Below the pieces are notes generated by a model that saw nothing but the letters and a program-made list of their open reading frames with translations, had not been told where the DNA came from and did no database searches. A DNA stretch of 21,905 nt from NCBI GenBank assembly GCA_030432775.1, contig JAUILO010000020.1, positions 1 through 21,905 on the forward strand. The letters run 5' to 3'. This DNA is from Alphaproteobacteria bacterium. Lineage in GTDB: Bacteria > Pseudomonadota > Alphaproteobacteria > Micavibrionales > Micavibrionaceae. How positions within the stretch are numbered: position 1 is the stretch's first letter; each line of letters starts with the position of its first letter. The position numbers and the translations under genes are program-made. Positions 14,680 to 21,905 of this stretch are shown here, piece after piece.

Positions 14680-16572
14680 TTATCTTGCAAGTTTGTCGTG
14701 TGCGTTGTTTTTAATGTTGCCCGCAAGCATTTCTAGATGTTCTTTGCTTTGCTGTGCGTCTTGATATGGCGTGACAAACTCTTCGCGCCATTTATTGGTT
14801 AAAAAGCGCGGTACAAATTTTTCTGTTTTTAGAACAAATTCACGTCTTAGTTTTGAAAGCGCCCCATCTTCATAGCTTCTGGCTTTGATCGCCATGTTTT
14901 GCAAGGTAGGGCTTTGGATGAAATCCGGTGTTTTTATATCTGTTGGTTTGGTTTGTGCGTGAGCGATAATCTTGCTTTCGAAATCATAGATGCTGATATC
15001 ATCAACGCTGTATTCGCCTTTGCCATTATTGGCCGCACGGTCAAAATATATACATAAAGCGTGCTTGGTTTCCCAAAGCAAAGATCGTAAATCATCAGGC
15101 ATGGCTTCTGCTTGTCTATTTTCAAGATGCGGACGGTAGCGCGCGTAAGCGGTGCTGTGCTCGGGAAGTATATATATTTCGATACCGTCGGGTTGCATAA
15201 CTCGCAAGACATGCGCATCGCCAATAGCGCGTCTTTCGAAAATGGATCCGACCGGCGCCCCGAAGGGATCAAGCAGGTTCTGGGCCGCGAGATCCTTGCG
15301 GATTTTATCACGCAGCTCGGTTCCATCTGCGGGGCGTGCATTTGTTTCTTCATAAGATAAATAACGCAGGAATGGCGTATGATCATCGGCAAGACGCGCA
15401 TAATAGCCCGGCCCTTTATTGCGCAAATACCCTTCTTCGCCATATTCGGAGGCAATATTTATATCTGAATCAAATGGGCTTTTGAGCTCGGGTTCTTTGA
15501 AAATATTGGTTAGACCTTTAAAGGTGTTGCTGCCCATAAATACGCCAAGTTTGACAGTGGCAACAATAGGACCTTTGGTCACCAGATGGAACACCATAAG
15601 TCCTGCCGCCTTGGCTGCGGTTACGGCGATGTCTTTGATAAGCCCGCCGCCTGTTGAGGCGTTATGAAAGTAAGCGGTTGATTTTTGTACCCCGCGCGAA
15701 AGTGCTTTACCGGCAAAGCTTTTGGCAAAGGGAATGAATTGCAATAATTTGCTCGGTTTAACGGGCGGAGTTAGCGGACTGCGCAGTTCATCAGGCAGGC
15801 TTTGTGCCGATAAATCATGCGGGTCAATGCCGCGCAAAACGGCATTGGCTCTTGGCAGAAAATCATCCATCATAAGGTTTGTTGCTTTGTCCGGATCAAC
15901 ATTAACCTGAATACCGCCACGTGCCATAAGGCGACCCCAAATACGACCGAGGAATTTATCGTCAAATGCGAAAAATGGGGTGGATTTACCTGCTGTCGTA
16001 ATCACGCGGATTTGTGTGCGGTCTTCAATCTCTTTGGTTTGTTTGTTTTTCACTTTCACCGGCTTGAGGTTGTAAACAATACTGCCGCTGGCATAGTGGT
16101 TGTGTTCTGTGTGCCATAAAACGCCGAAGTTCTTTAGGTTCAGAGTTTCGAGTTCGTCATGATTGGCATGGGCGGTTGATACCCATGTTTCATTATCAAG
16201 GCGGTTATCGCGGGCTTCGACCACTTGTATTCTGCCGCTGTGGGTGGTGTCGACATAATGTCCCGGGAAGTGATCGGCTGTATCATCATTGCGCGGCGGT
16301 GGTGGCGTAAAGCTTGCTCTGTCGTGACTATAAAGAAGTACAACATTTTCCGGTGTACGCATATCATGTGTTAATGCATAAAAACCGTGATTACGGCGTA
16401 TGAGTATTGTATCGCTGATTTCGTTTTTGAGGTAAATCGCATCTGTTTGTATGTGACAGCTTTCCGCCAGACTGCGTAGATCATCCAGACTGGTTTCAAT
16501 AAACTGACCGATGGCGTGTTCTTCAAGACCGCCCGGTATTTTATATTCGGTTAAGCTGTGCTGTTCATTCAT
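14680..16572 (-). CDS. Hypothetical 630-residue protein, orphan
   Basis: I do not recognise this family. There is no N-terminal signal peptide. Residues 1-270 are mixed alpha/beta, with a proline-rich patch at about 88-93 (FTPPPPR) and many His residues (VLWHTEHNHYASG, 151-163). Residues 310-348 are a hydrophobic stretch broken by VTKGPIV, which could be a membrane hairpin or two amphipathic helices. The C-terminal part is charged and helical (YEDGALSKLRREFVLKTEKF), ending in a Lys-rich tail. A long, soluble-looking protein with one central hydrophobic hairpin is reminiscent of secreted or membrane-acting effectors, but no motif proves that. It is divergent from hemB (222 bases between starts) and converges with FTR1. 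Confidence 0.7.
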   Translation of the reverse strand: MNEQHSLTEYKIPGGLEEHAIGQFIETSLDDLRSLAESCHIQTDAIYLKNEISDTILIRRNHGFYALTHDMRTPENVVLLYSHDRASFTPPPPRNDDTADHFPGHYVDTTHSGRIQVVEARDNRLDNETWVSTAHANHDELETLNLKNFGVLWHTEHNHYASGSIVYNLKPVKVKNKQTKEIEDRTQIRVITTAGKSTPFFAFDDKFLGRIWGRLMARGGIQVNVDPDKATNLMMDDFLPRANAVLRGIDPHDLSAQSLPDELRSPLTPPVKPSKLLQFIPFAKSFAGKALSRGVQKSTAYFHNASTGGGLIKDIAVTAAKAAGLMVFHLVTKGPIVATVKLGVFMGSNTFKGLTNIFKEPELKSPFDSDINIASEYGEEGYLRNKGPGYYARLADDHTPFLRYLSYEETNARPADGTELRDKIRKDLAAQNLLDPFGAPVGSIFERRAIGDAHVLRVMQPDGIEIYILPEHSTAYARYRPHLENRQAEAMPDDLRSLLWETKHALCIYFDRAANNGKGEYSVDDISIYDFESKIIAHAQTKPTDIKTPDFIQSPTLQNMAIKARSYEDGALSKLRREFVLKTEKFVPRFLTNKWREEFVTPYQDAQQSKEHLEMLAGNIKNNAHDKLAR

Positions 16573-16794
16573 CGTCTATTTACTTATTCTTGGATGTATT
16601 ATGGTTATAGCGTGGCGATCTTTGTTCTGCAATAAAATATGTAAATTGAAGATGCTGAAATTTTCTTCTATCAAGGTTGCGCAGGCTTTATGATTGTCGT
16701 ATTGAAGATCAAGGATAAAAGGATGGTTTCTACAATTATAAAAATTCACGCAAGCCATCGAATATAATTTACAAAATAAGAAGAAGATCAAGAT

Positions 16795-17784
16795 ATGTAT
16801 GCACAGCCGCTTGGCAATCGCCGTTTCCGCCAGAATAAACATATACGCGAATTGGTACGTGAGGTGCGCGTGCATCCCGAAGAGCTTATTCAGGGGCTTT
16901 TCGTGGTTGATGGTATCAAAGAAAAAGAAGCCATTCCCGGTATTCCGGGCACATATCGCGATACGCCGGAAACATTGCTGATGCAAGTCGAAGATGATCT
17001 GGCAAAGGGCGTAAGCAAATTCTTGTTATTTGGTGTACCAGGCCCGCAGGATAAACATAGTCATGATTTTGATCATTCATTTACAGTGTCACAGATTAAA
17101 GCGCTTAAGGATAAGTTCGGATCAGATATATGGCTTGCTGTGGATGTGTGTTTATGCGCCAGCACCATAAGCGGACATTGCGGTATATTGAATGATTGTG
17201 GTGATCATGTGTTAAATCCGGAAAGCACAGAGGCGCTGGCCGATATGGCCGTTCAATACGCACAGGCCGGTGCAGATTGTATTGCGCCGTCCGATATGAT
17301 GGATGGCCGTGTATTGGCTATTCGTGAGGCGCTTGACGATCATGGTCTTAATCAGGTGATGATCATGAGTTACTCGGCTAAATTTGCATCCAAATTCTAC
17401 GGTCCGTTTCGTGTGGCATGTGATTCTGCGCCTGATGAAAGTGTGAAGCTTAAAGACCGCACAACTTACCAGCTTGATTATAACCGTCCGCAGGACGCGC
17501 TGACATGTTCATGGCGTGACTATGAAGAAGGCGCGGATATTTTGATGGTAAAACCAGTGGTTCATTATCTTGATATTTTGAAAACGCTGAGCGATGAAAT
17601 TCCGGCGCCATTTGCTGTTTATTACGTAAGCGGCGAGCATGCCTGTATTGAAGCAGCGGCGGAAAAAGGATTAATTGATGCGGCCCAGGGGCATGTTGAG
17701 GCTTGGCATGCGATGAAACGTGCGGGTGCATCGATGATTATTACCTATGCAGCCCGCTATGGACGTGAGTGGCTTGGTTCGTAA
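16795..17784 (+). CDS. hemB: Delta-aminolevulinic acid dehydratase (porphobilinogen synthase)
   Basis: This cytosolic enzyme of heme synthesis condenses two 5-aminolevulinate molecules into porphobilinogen. The Schiff-base lysine Lys196 is in MSYSAKFASKFYGPFR, and the second active-site lysine Lys253 is in LMVKP. The active-site zinc cysteines are all present (Cys119, Cys121 and Cys129 in VDVCLCASTISGHCG), so this is the Zn-dependent form, unlike the Asp-rich Mg-type found in many Alphaproteobacteria. The 329 residues are a normal length. The leader before the ATG is purine-rich (AAGAAGAAGA). The tag gene starts 15 bases after the stop, so the two are almost certainly co-transcribed. Confidence 0.96.
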   Translation: MYAQPLGNRRFRQNKHIRELVREVRVHPEELIQGLFVVDGIKEKEAIPGIPGTYRDTPETLLMQVEDDLAKGVSKFLLFGVPGPQDKHSHDFDHSFTVSQIKALKDKFGSDIWLAVDVCLCASTISGHCGILNDCGDHVLNPESTEALADMAVQYAQAGADCIAPSDMMDGRVLAIREALDDHGLNQVMIMSYSAKFASKFYGPFRVACDSAPDESVKLKDRTTYQLDYNRPQDALTCSWRDYEEGADILMVKPVVHYLDILKTLSDEIPAPFAVYYVSGEHACIEAAAEKGLIDAAQGHVEAWHAMKRAGASMIITYAARYGREWLGS

Positions 17785-17799
17785 TATTTGGTAGGTAAT

Positions 17800-18399
17800 A
17801 TGTCTTTATCTGATATCCCGTTAGCCGATAAGGTCAGATGCCCGTGGTCTGGAAACGGCAAAGCTCATTATGATGCCTATCATGATGATGAATGGGGTGT
17901 TCCTGTTTATGATGACCAGACTTTGTTCGAGTTTTTGATTCTGGAAGGAGCGCAAGCTGGTTTAAACTGGGAAACAATCCTGAAGAAAAGAGACGGTTAC
18001 CGTAAAGCTTTTCACGGTTTTGATCCGGTTAAAGTGGCTGAAATGAGTGATGATGAGCTTGAAATGCTACGTCAAAACCCTGAAATTATCAGAAATAGGC
18101 TGAAAATAGCCAGTGCGCGTCGTAATGCACGCGTATTTTTAGAGATACAGCGTGAATTTGGTGATTTTAGCTCGTATTTATGGGGATTTGTGGGCGGAAA
18201 ACCTATTGTGAATGCATGGCAGAATATGTCGGATGTTCCGGTGACAACACCGGAAAGTGATGCGCTATCCAAAGACCTTAAAAAGCGCGGAATGAACTTT
18301 GTTGGTTCAACCATTATGTATGCGTATATGCAGGCGACAGGTATGGTGAATGATCATCTTGTTAGTTGCTGGCGTTATGAGCCTTGCAAATTGTTATAG
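17800..18399 (+). CDS. tag: DNA-3-methyladenine glycosylase I
   Basis: This base-excision repair enzyme removes 3-methyladenine from alkylated DNA. It has 199 residues. The zinc-snap ligands are in place: Cys14 (RCPW), His28 (YHDDEWG), His186 and Cys190 (DHLVSC). The helix-hairpin-helix region carries LEGAQAGLNWETILKKRDGYRKAF, which closely matches the family's LEG-x-QAGLSW-x-TVLKKR. The start MSLSDI at 17800 has the Shine-Dalgarno-like TAGG at 17791-17794; an in-frame TTG at 17788 is unlikely. It follows hemB by 15 bases in one operon. This pairing has no obvious metabolic meaning. Confidence 0.95.
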   Translation: MSLSDIPLADKVRCPWSGNGKAHYDAYHDDEWGVPVYDDQTLFEFLILEGAQAGLNWETILKKRDGYRKAFHGFDPVKVAEMSDDELEMLRQNPEIIRNRLKIASARRNARVFLEIQREFGDFSSYLWGFVGGKPIVNAWQNMSDVPVTTPESDALSKDLKKRGMNFVGSTIMYAYMQATGMVNDHLVSCWRYEPCKLL

Positions 18400-18435
18400 T
18401 GCATGTGCGCTGAGTCGTTATGATAATGTCTATAT

Positions 18436-18464
18436 TTGACATAATTATATGATGAGCGTATAAC
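18436..18464 (+). promoter_or_regulatory. Strong sigma70-like promoter, very close to the M48 protease start
   Basis: TTGACA (18436-18441), an exact 17-base spacer and TATAAC (18459-18464). The first ATG of the protease gene is at 18468, just 3 bases after the -10. The transcription start would normally be near 18471, so the mRNA would have no leader or nearly none. Confidence 0.65.
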
Positions 18465-18467
18465 GCT

Positions 18468-19322
18468 ATGATGATTAAAATGCCCGAAGATAAATATCAA
18501 TTAAAAGCTGCTTTTACACGCGCTGCTGTGTACGCCGTATCTGCTGTGTCGGTGATGTCACTGGATCGTGCTGATGCACTGCTGACTTTGGGGCTAACAA
18601 TGGGTATTGCCGCATATTCTGCGTGGGATATACAGAAAAAACACGGCAAGCGCTTTGAAGCAATGCCGGAGCTGGATGAAGATCATCATATCGTTCAGGC
18701 GGCAAAGCGCTTTAGTGCGCGTGCAGGTGTTAAAGCGCCTAGCGTACGCGTGCAAATGGCCGGTGAAGAAAAGCCAATAATCGATTTTATTGGCACAACA
18801 AATCAATATATGATTGTTAATGCGTCCGAGTTTATGAATCATAATAATCTGAGTGACGAAGAAAAAGACGGTACCATTGCCCATGAAATTGCGCATATAG
18901 AGCATGGAGATGTTACCCATGGGCAGATTGATAATGCGGCCTATATTGCGCTTTGTATTTCGACGATCGGGATGGCAGCGGAGCAAATGATGCAAGGTCA
19001 TATTGCGCAGGCATTATTGAGTTCTTCTATCTTGCCGTTAGTGGCACTGGCAAGCAGGTATGTTGATCGTCAGACAGAATATTCGGCGGATCAGCGCGGC
19101 TTTGAGTTAACGGATGATAAAGAGGCATTGATCTCTGGATTTCGTCATTTTAATTATGTAAGCGGTGAAGGTGAGCTGAAGGATATGGTACATGGTCACC
19201 CTATTGCCACTAAATTGCTTAATGCGTATCTCGCAATTCATGAAATTTTTTCAGAACACCCGATGGGTCAAAAACGTATAGCGGCGCTGGAAGAATACTC
19301 CAAGGTCTATAAACCTTCTTAA
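18468..19322 (+). CDS. M48-family zinc metalloprotease
   Basis: The zinc site is clear: His139, Glu140 and His143 in AHEIAHIEHGD, and the third ligand Glu204 in RQTEYSADQRGFEL (the E-x-x-x-D motif of M48). The protein has two N-terminal hydrophobic stretches (about 14-30 and 35-52) and two more at about 157-171 and 180-197. That layout is HtpX/Ste24-like, for an inner-membrane protease with a cytosolic active site, and such enzymes degrade damaged membrane proteins. The C-terminal HP-M-x-x-R motif (EHPMGQKRIAAL, 263-274) is also typical. Start sites at 18468, 18471 and 18480 are all possible; no Shine-Dalgarno is seen. The stop codon overlaps the stop of the convergent GIY-YIG gene. Confidence 0.93.
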   Translation: MMIKMPEDKYQLKAAFTRAAVYAVSAVSVMSLDRADALLTLGLTMGIAAYSAWDIQKKHGKRFEAMPELDEDHHIVQAAKRFSARAGVKAPSVRVQMAGEEKPIIDFIGTTNQYMIVNASEFMNHNNLSDEEKDGTIAHEIAHIEHGDVTHGQIDNAAYIALCISTIGMAAEQMMQGHIAQALLSSSILPLVALASRYVDRQTEYSADQRGFELTDDKEALISGFRHFNYVSGEGELKDMVHGHPIATKLLNAYLAIHEIFSEHPMGQKRIAALEEYSKVYKPS

Positions 19323-19576
19323 ATGTCCGGTTTATCCGAAGCGATTAGCTTTTCTTTATTGTGACGGCTGAGTGATTTGATCTCGATCTCTCTTTTTGAC
19401 GCTGCGCTACGGTCATCACATCTTTCCGTGTAAACAGTTTTGAATGGACCGCGCCCTTTTGTATATTTTGCGCCAGTGCCGTTTTCATGCATTGAGATAC
19501 GCCGTTCCAGATCATTTGTGATTCCGGTATATAGCGTGTTATCTGCACATTTTAAAATATAGACCATCCATTTCAT
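19319..19576 (-). CDS. GIY-YIG domain protein (YhbQ/UPF0213-like)
   Basis: This is an 85-residue stand-alone GIY-YIG nuclease domain. The motif is YIL (residues 6-8) and YTGIT (16-20), with the catalytic Arg25 in NDLERRISMH and the catalytic Glu63 in ASKREIEIKSL. The layout and length match the UPF0213/YhbQ type, whose biological role is poorly known; DNA-structure or repair functions have been suggested. The stop codon shares the palindrome TTAA (19319-19322) with the stop of the M48 gene, so the two genes interlock at their 3' ends with no room for a terminator. Confidence 0.92.
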   Translation of the reverse strand: MKWMVYILKCADNTLYTGITNDLERRISMHENGTGAKYTKGRGPFKTVYTERCDDRSAASKREIEIKSLSRHNKEKLIASDKPDI

Positions 19577-19657
19577 AAACGGGATTGTAGCATGGCTTTG
19601 GTGTGAGTGGATATAATATCACGGTTGTATATACGGCGCAGTTATGTAGTCTAGTGA

Positions 19658-19676
19658 CAATTAAATAGTTTAATTG
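19658..19676. promoter_or_regulatory. Perfect 8-3-8 inverted repeat upstream of the AsmA-like gene
   Basis: CAATTAAATAGTTTAATTG is a perfect dyad with 8-base arms and a 3-base centre, ending 25 bases before the ATG at 19702. It lies in the short divergent spacer to the GIY-YIG gene. A dimeric regulator site is possible. AT-rich chance palindromes are common, so the role is unproven. Confidence 0.4.
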
Positions 19677-19701
19677 ATTTGTTTGAAAGGATTTAAGACA
19701 A

Positions 19702-20478
19702 ATGGGTAAACCAAATAAATCGCTGCGCATTGGCGGGATAGTTATCAGTGTATTGATTGTATTAGGCTTTGTCGTCGCCATGAACTTTACTTCTGTCGTT
19801 AAGAAAACAGCAGAAAAAGTCGCAAGCAATGCTCTGGGTGTTTCGGTCAGCATTGGCGGTCTGGACATTAAGATTAAAGAACGTAAAATTGCGGTGTCGG
19901 ACATTAAAGTCGGTAATCCGAGTGGATTTAAAAAGCCATATGCTATGACTTTTGATCTTGTCAGCATTGATGCCGATAAAATCTCGAAAGAGCTTTTGAC
20001 CTTTGATGATATTACAGTCGGGCCAAGTGATATTAATTTTGAGCTGAATGAAAAAGGAACAAATCTGGGTGCGTTAAAAGCAAATGCGGCCAAGAACAAA
20101 CCAGCTGCGAAAGAAAAAGTAGCCAAAGAACCTGGCAAGGCACCAAAGGTGATTATCAATAAGCTTACACTTGAAAAAACCAGCCTTAATCCGACTGTGA
20201 CGATGGCAGGGGGGGATCTTACGGCTGTTTCTTTACCGCCAATCAAGTTGAGCGGTATTGGACAGAAAGAAGGCGGCGTTTTGGCAACAGAAGCGATCGC
20301 ACAGATTCTGGATCATGTGACGCAAGTGGCGAGTAAAGCGGCGGCCAAACAAGGGTTCATGGAAGGCGCGGGGCAAGATATTTTGAAGAATGCCGGCGTT
20401 CCAACAAATATGATGGAGCAGCTTAAATCCGATAGTGGTGATTTGGGCGGTGAGATTAAAGGTTTGTTCGGTAAATAA
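19702..20478 (+). CDS. AsmA-like membrane-anchored periplasmic protein
   Basis: This is a 258-residue protein. An N-terminal anchor (GGIVISVLIVLGFVVAMNF, residues 11-29) is followed by an AsmA/DUF748-type beta-rich domain (residues 30-120), with repeated amphipathic strands such as VSVSIGGLDIKIKERKIAVSDIKVGNPSGF. A Lys/Ala-rich linker (KANAAKNKPAAKEKVAKEPGKAPK, about 130-153) is probably flexible. The end is helical and Gly-rich. AsmA-family proteins bridge the periplasm and relate to lipid transport and outer-membrane biogenesis, but this is a short, simple member and its partner is unknown. The Shine-Dalgarno AAAGGA (19686-19691) is about 10 bases before the ATG. It converges with MATE over a terminator. 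Confidence 0.75.
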   Translation: MGKPNKSLRIGGIVISVLIVLGFVVAMNFTSVVKKTAEKVASNALGVSVSIGGLDIKIKERKIAVSDIKVGNPSGFKKPYAMTFDLVSIDADKISKELLTFDDITVGPSDINFELNEKGTNLGALKANAAKNKPAAKEKVAKEPGKAPKVIINKLTLEKTSLNPTVTMAGGDLTAVSLPPIKLSGIGQKEGGVLATEAIAQILDHVTQVASKAAAKQGFMEGAGQDILKNAGVPTNMMEQLKSDSGDLGGEIKGLFGK

Positions 20479-20513
20479 TACAAACCAGTTTTTCGCCTAG
20501 ATGTATTATGAAG

Positions 20514-20538
20514 AAGGCCGGAATTTCCGGCCTTTTTT
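20514..20538. terminator. Intrinsic terminator between AsmA-like and MATE genes
   Basis: The stem AAGGCCGG / CCGGCCTT with a short AATTT loop is followed by T residues (20533-20538). It ends the plus-strand AsmA-like gene (stop 20478) and lies 5 bases past the stop of the minus-strand MATE gene. A weaker A-rich stretch on the other side could make it work in both directions. Confidence 0.88.
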
Positions 20539-20543
20539 GTTGC

Positions 20544-21905
20544 TTATTCTTTTGTCAGATCGGCCTCGTGCTGCTTCTTTTTACAGGTCTGTCTGTTCCA
20601 AAGGTGGAATACAAAGCCAAGCACAAGGTTAACACTGGCAATGGCACAGAATATGCCGTTTACCCCGTATAGGTGGTTGCCGATCAATACAGCAGGTACA
20701 AGCACCAGCAGATTTTTACCAAAGATCATAATCAATGAGCGTTGCGGCATGCCGATCGCATTAAATGCAGAAGACCAGCCCATAATCAGATTTCCCGTAA
20801 TGTAACTGATGGGTACAATCCAGAAATACAAGCGTGCAATTTCAATGATATGCGGATCATCGGAGAATATTCCAGCAATATGTTCGGCAAAGAAAAATAG
20901 GACAATAGCTACCCCTAATGCCCAAAGAAAACTAAAGCCCAATGCAATACGTAACGTTTCATTTACACGTTCATATGCTTTCGCGCCCCAGTTTTGCCCA
21001 AGAATAGGTGACATGCCACCGGCAAGACCCATGAGAACAATAAAGGCGAAGGCCTCAACACGAGAGACAATACCATAGGCGGCAACGGTCTCTGCTCCAT
21101 AGCTGGCAAGCATACCGATAATGACGGCGCTGGTGACAGGCTGGACAATACTGGTGATACCTGCGGGCAGAGCAATGAATAATAACCGTTTGAGTGAGTC
21201 GCCGAATTTATCCGCGTAAAATGGTTTGAACCGCAATAGCTTCATACGAAAACCGAGCATATAGATTGCAGCCAACATCGCACATAAATCACCGATCAGG
21301 CTGGCGATGGCCGCGCCTTTTATACCAAGTTCGGGAAAACCCAATAGTCCGAAAATCAGAATTGGATCAAGTATCAAATTTACAAGCGCGGCTGTTGTCA
21401 TGACAATGGCCGGAAACATTGTGTTGCCATGGGCGCGGATGGCGGCGTTACTAACCATTGGAATAGACAGAAATATATTGCCGATAAACCAGATATACAT
21501 GTATTCACGCACAAGCGGCATGAGATTATCATGGATGCCCATAAGCTCGAAGATAGGGTTCATGAATATAATGCCGATCAGGGCAAGGGTGATGCCAACA
21601 AGAAAAGCAAAGCTGACGCCGTGTGTCGTAATACGTATTACCCTGTCGTGGTTCTTCTCGCCGATCTGGCGGGATAAAACCGAAGACATCGCAATGGTCA
21701 GGCCAAGGAAGACATTAAATACAATTGTCGTCACAGGAATAGTGAAACTTATGGCCGCTAGCGGCTCTGTGCCTAGAAGGCCAATAAAGTATAAATCAGC
21801 TAGTTGGAAAGAAATAATGGCGAAAATACCCCATGTCATTGGAATAGACATGCGCAACATGTGCGATAGGATGGGGCCGTTTGTGAGGTCTCGTTTGCTT
21901 CTTGA
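20544..21905 (-). CDS. MATE-family efflux transporter, N-terminal start outside window
   Basis: This is a multidrug-and-toxin-extrusion type antiporter of the inner membrane, with hydrophobic segments over the whole length. The visible 453 residues include the family's repeated half-structure (SIPMTWGIFAIISFQLADLYFIGLLG; ALPAGITSIVQPVTSAVIIG), the block HGNTMFPAIVMTTAALVNLILDP and QNWGAKAY. The frame stays open to the right edge: before the Met at 21860 come RDLTNGPILSH, the usual beginning of MATE proteins, so that Met is internal. The substrate, and whether Na+ or H+ drives it, cannot be told. It ends with a basic tail (KKKQHEADLTKE). Confidence 0.93.
   Translation of the reverse strand, partial: SRSKRDLTNGPILSHMLRMSIPMTWGIFAIISFQLADLYFIGLLGTEPLAAISFTIPVTTIVFNVFLGLTIAMSSVLSRQIGEKNHDRVIRITTHGVSFAFLVGITLALIGIIFMNPIFELMGIHDNLMPLVREYMYIWFIGNIFLSIPMVSNAAIRAHGNTMFPAIVMTTAALVNLILDPILIFGLLGFPELGIKGAAIASLIGDLCAMLAAIYMLGFRMKLLRFKPFYADKFGDSLKRLLFIALPAGITSIVQPVTSAVIIGMLASYGAETVAAYGIVSRVEAFAFIVLMGLAGGMSPILGQNWGAKAYERVNETLRIALGFSFLWALGVAIVLFFFAEHIAGIFSDDPHIIEIARLYFWIVPISYITGNLIMGWSSAFNAIGMPQRSLIMIFGKNLLVLVPAVLIGNHLYGVNGIFCAIASVNLVLGFVFHLWNRQTCKKKQHEADLTKE

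Overview
The window comes from a Gram-negative bacterium of moderate GC content. The evidence is an outer-membrane porin end, a two-partner-secretion (TPS) type outer-membrane transporter, SlyX, an AsmA-like periplasmic protein and a Fur-box-controlled FTR1 permease. The mix suggests Pseudomonadota, perhaps Alphaproteobacteria, but no rRNA, tRNA or single decisive marker gene is present, so the class is a guess. No CRISPR array, tRNA, rRNA, insertion sequence, phage or integrase gene was seen, and no gene-free stretch exceeds about 220 bases.

Layout. At 1-278 is the C-terminal end of a porin. From 499 to 2458 lie an orphan protein, an isochorismatase-fold cysteine hydrolase and another orphan. 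Then come dusB (minus) and, divergently, a YeiH-family transporter (plus) with an unusual Gly/Gln-rich loop. From 4892 to 6628 three minus-strand genes follow: slyX, a YdcF/DUF218 envelope protein and a small secreted protein. A cytosolic GH63-like glycosidase (6766-8049) ends at a bidirectional terminator shared with the following minus-strand gene.

The centre of the window (8149-13542) is a TPS locus. A TpsB/FhaC-like transporter on the minus strand and a giant beta-helical TpsA-like exoprotein on the plus strand meet head to head. Both lack their 5' ends, and they meet at a 13-base near-palindrome (9351-9363). TpsB lacks its signal peptide and first POTRA region; TpsA lacks its signal peptide and TPS secretion domain. 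This is either a real inversion or deletion, or a chimeric join in the assembly or amplified DNA. It is the most notable anomaly here. The exoprotein has FHA-like repeats, then about 850 residues of 23-residue parallel-beta-helix rungs, then a C-terminal segment holding the only two cysteines of the protein.

The right side is mostly housekeeping: a Fur-box-controlled FTR1 iron permease, an orphan 630-residue protein, hemB-tag (15 bases apart, surely one operon), an M48 metalloprotease whose promoter sits so close to the start that the mRNA may be leaderless, a GIY-YIG protein whose stop codon interlocks with that of the protease, an AsmA-like membrane-anchored protein, and a MATE exporter that runs off the right edge. 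Iron uptake (FTR1) and heme synthesis (HemB) lie about 2.2 kb apart, but nothing shows that they are co-regulated.
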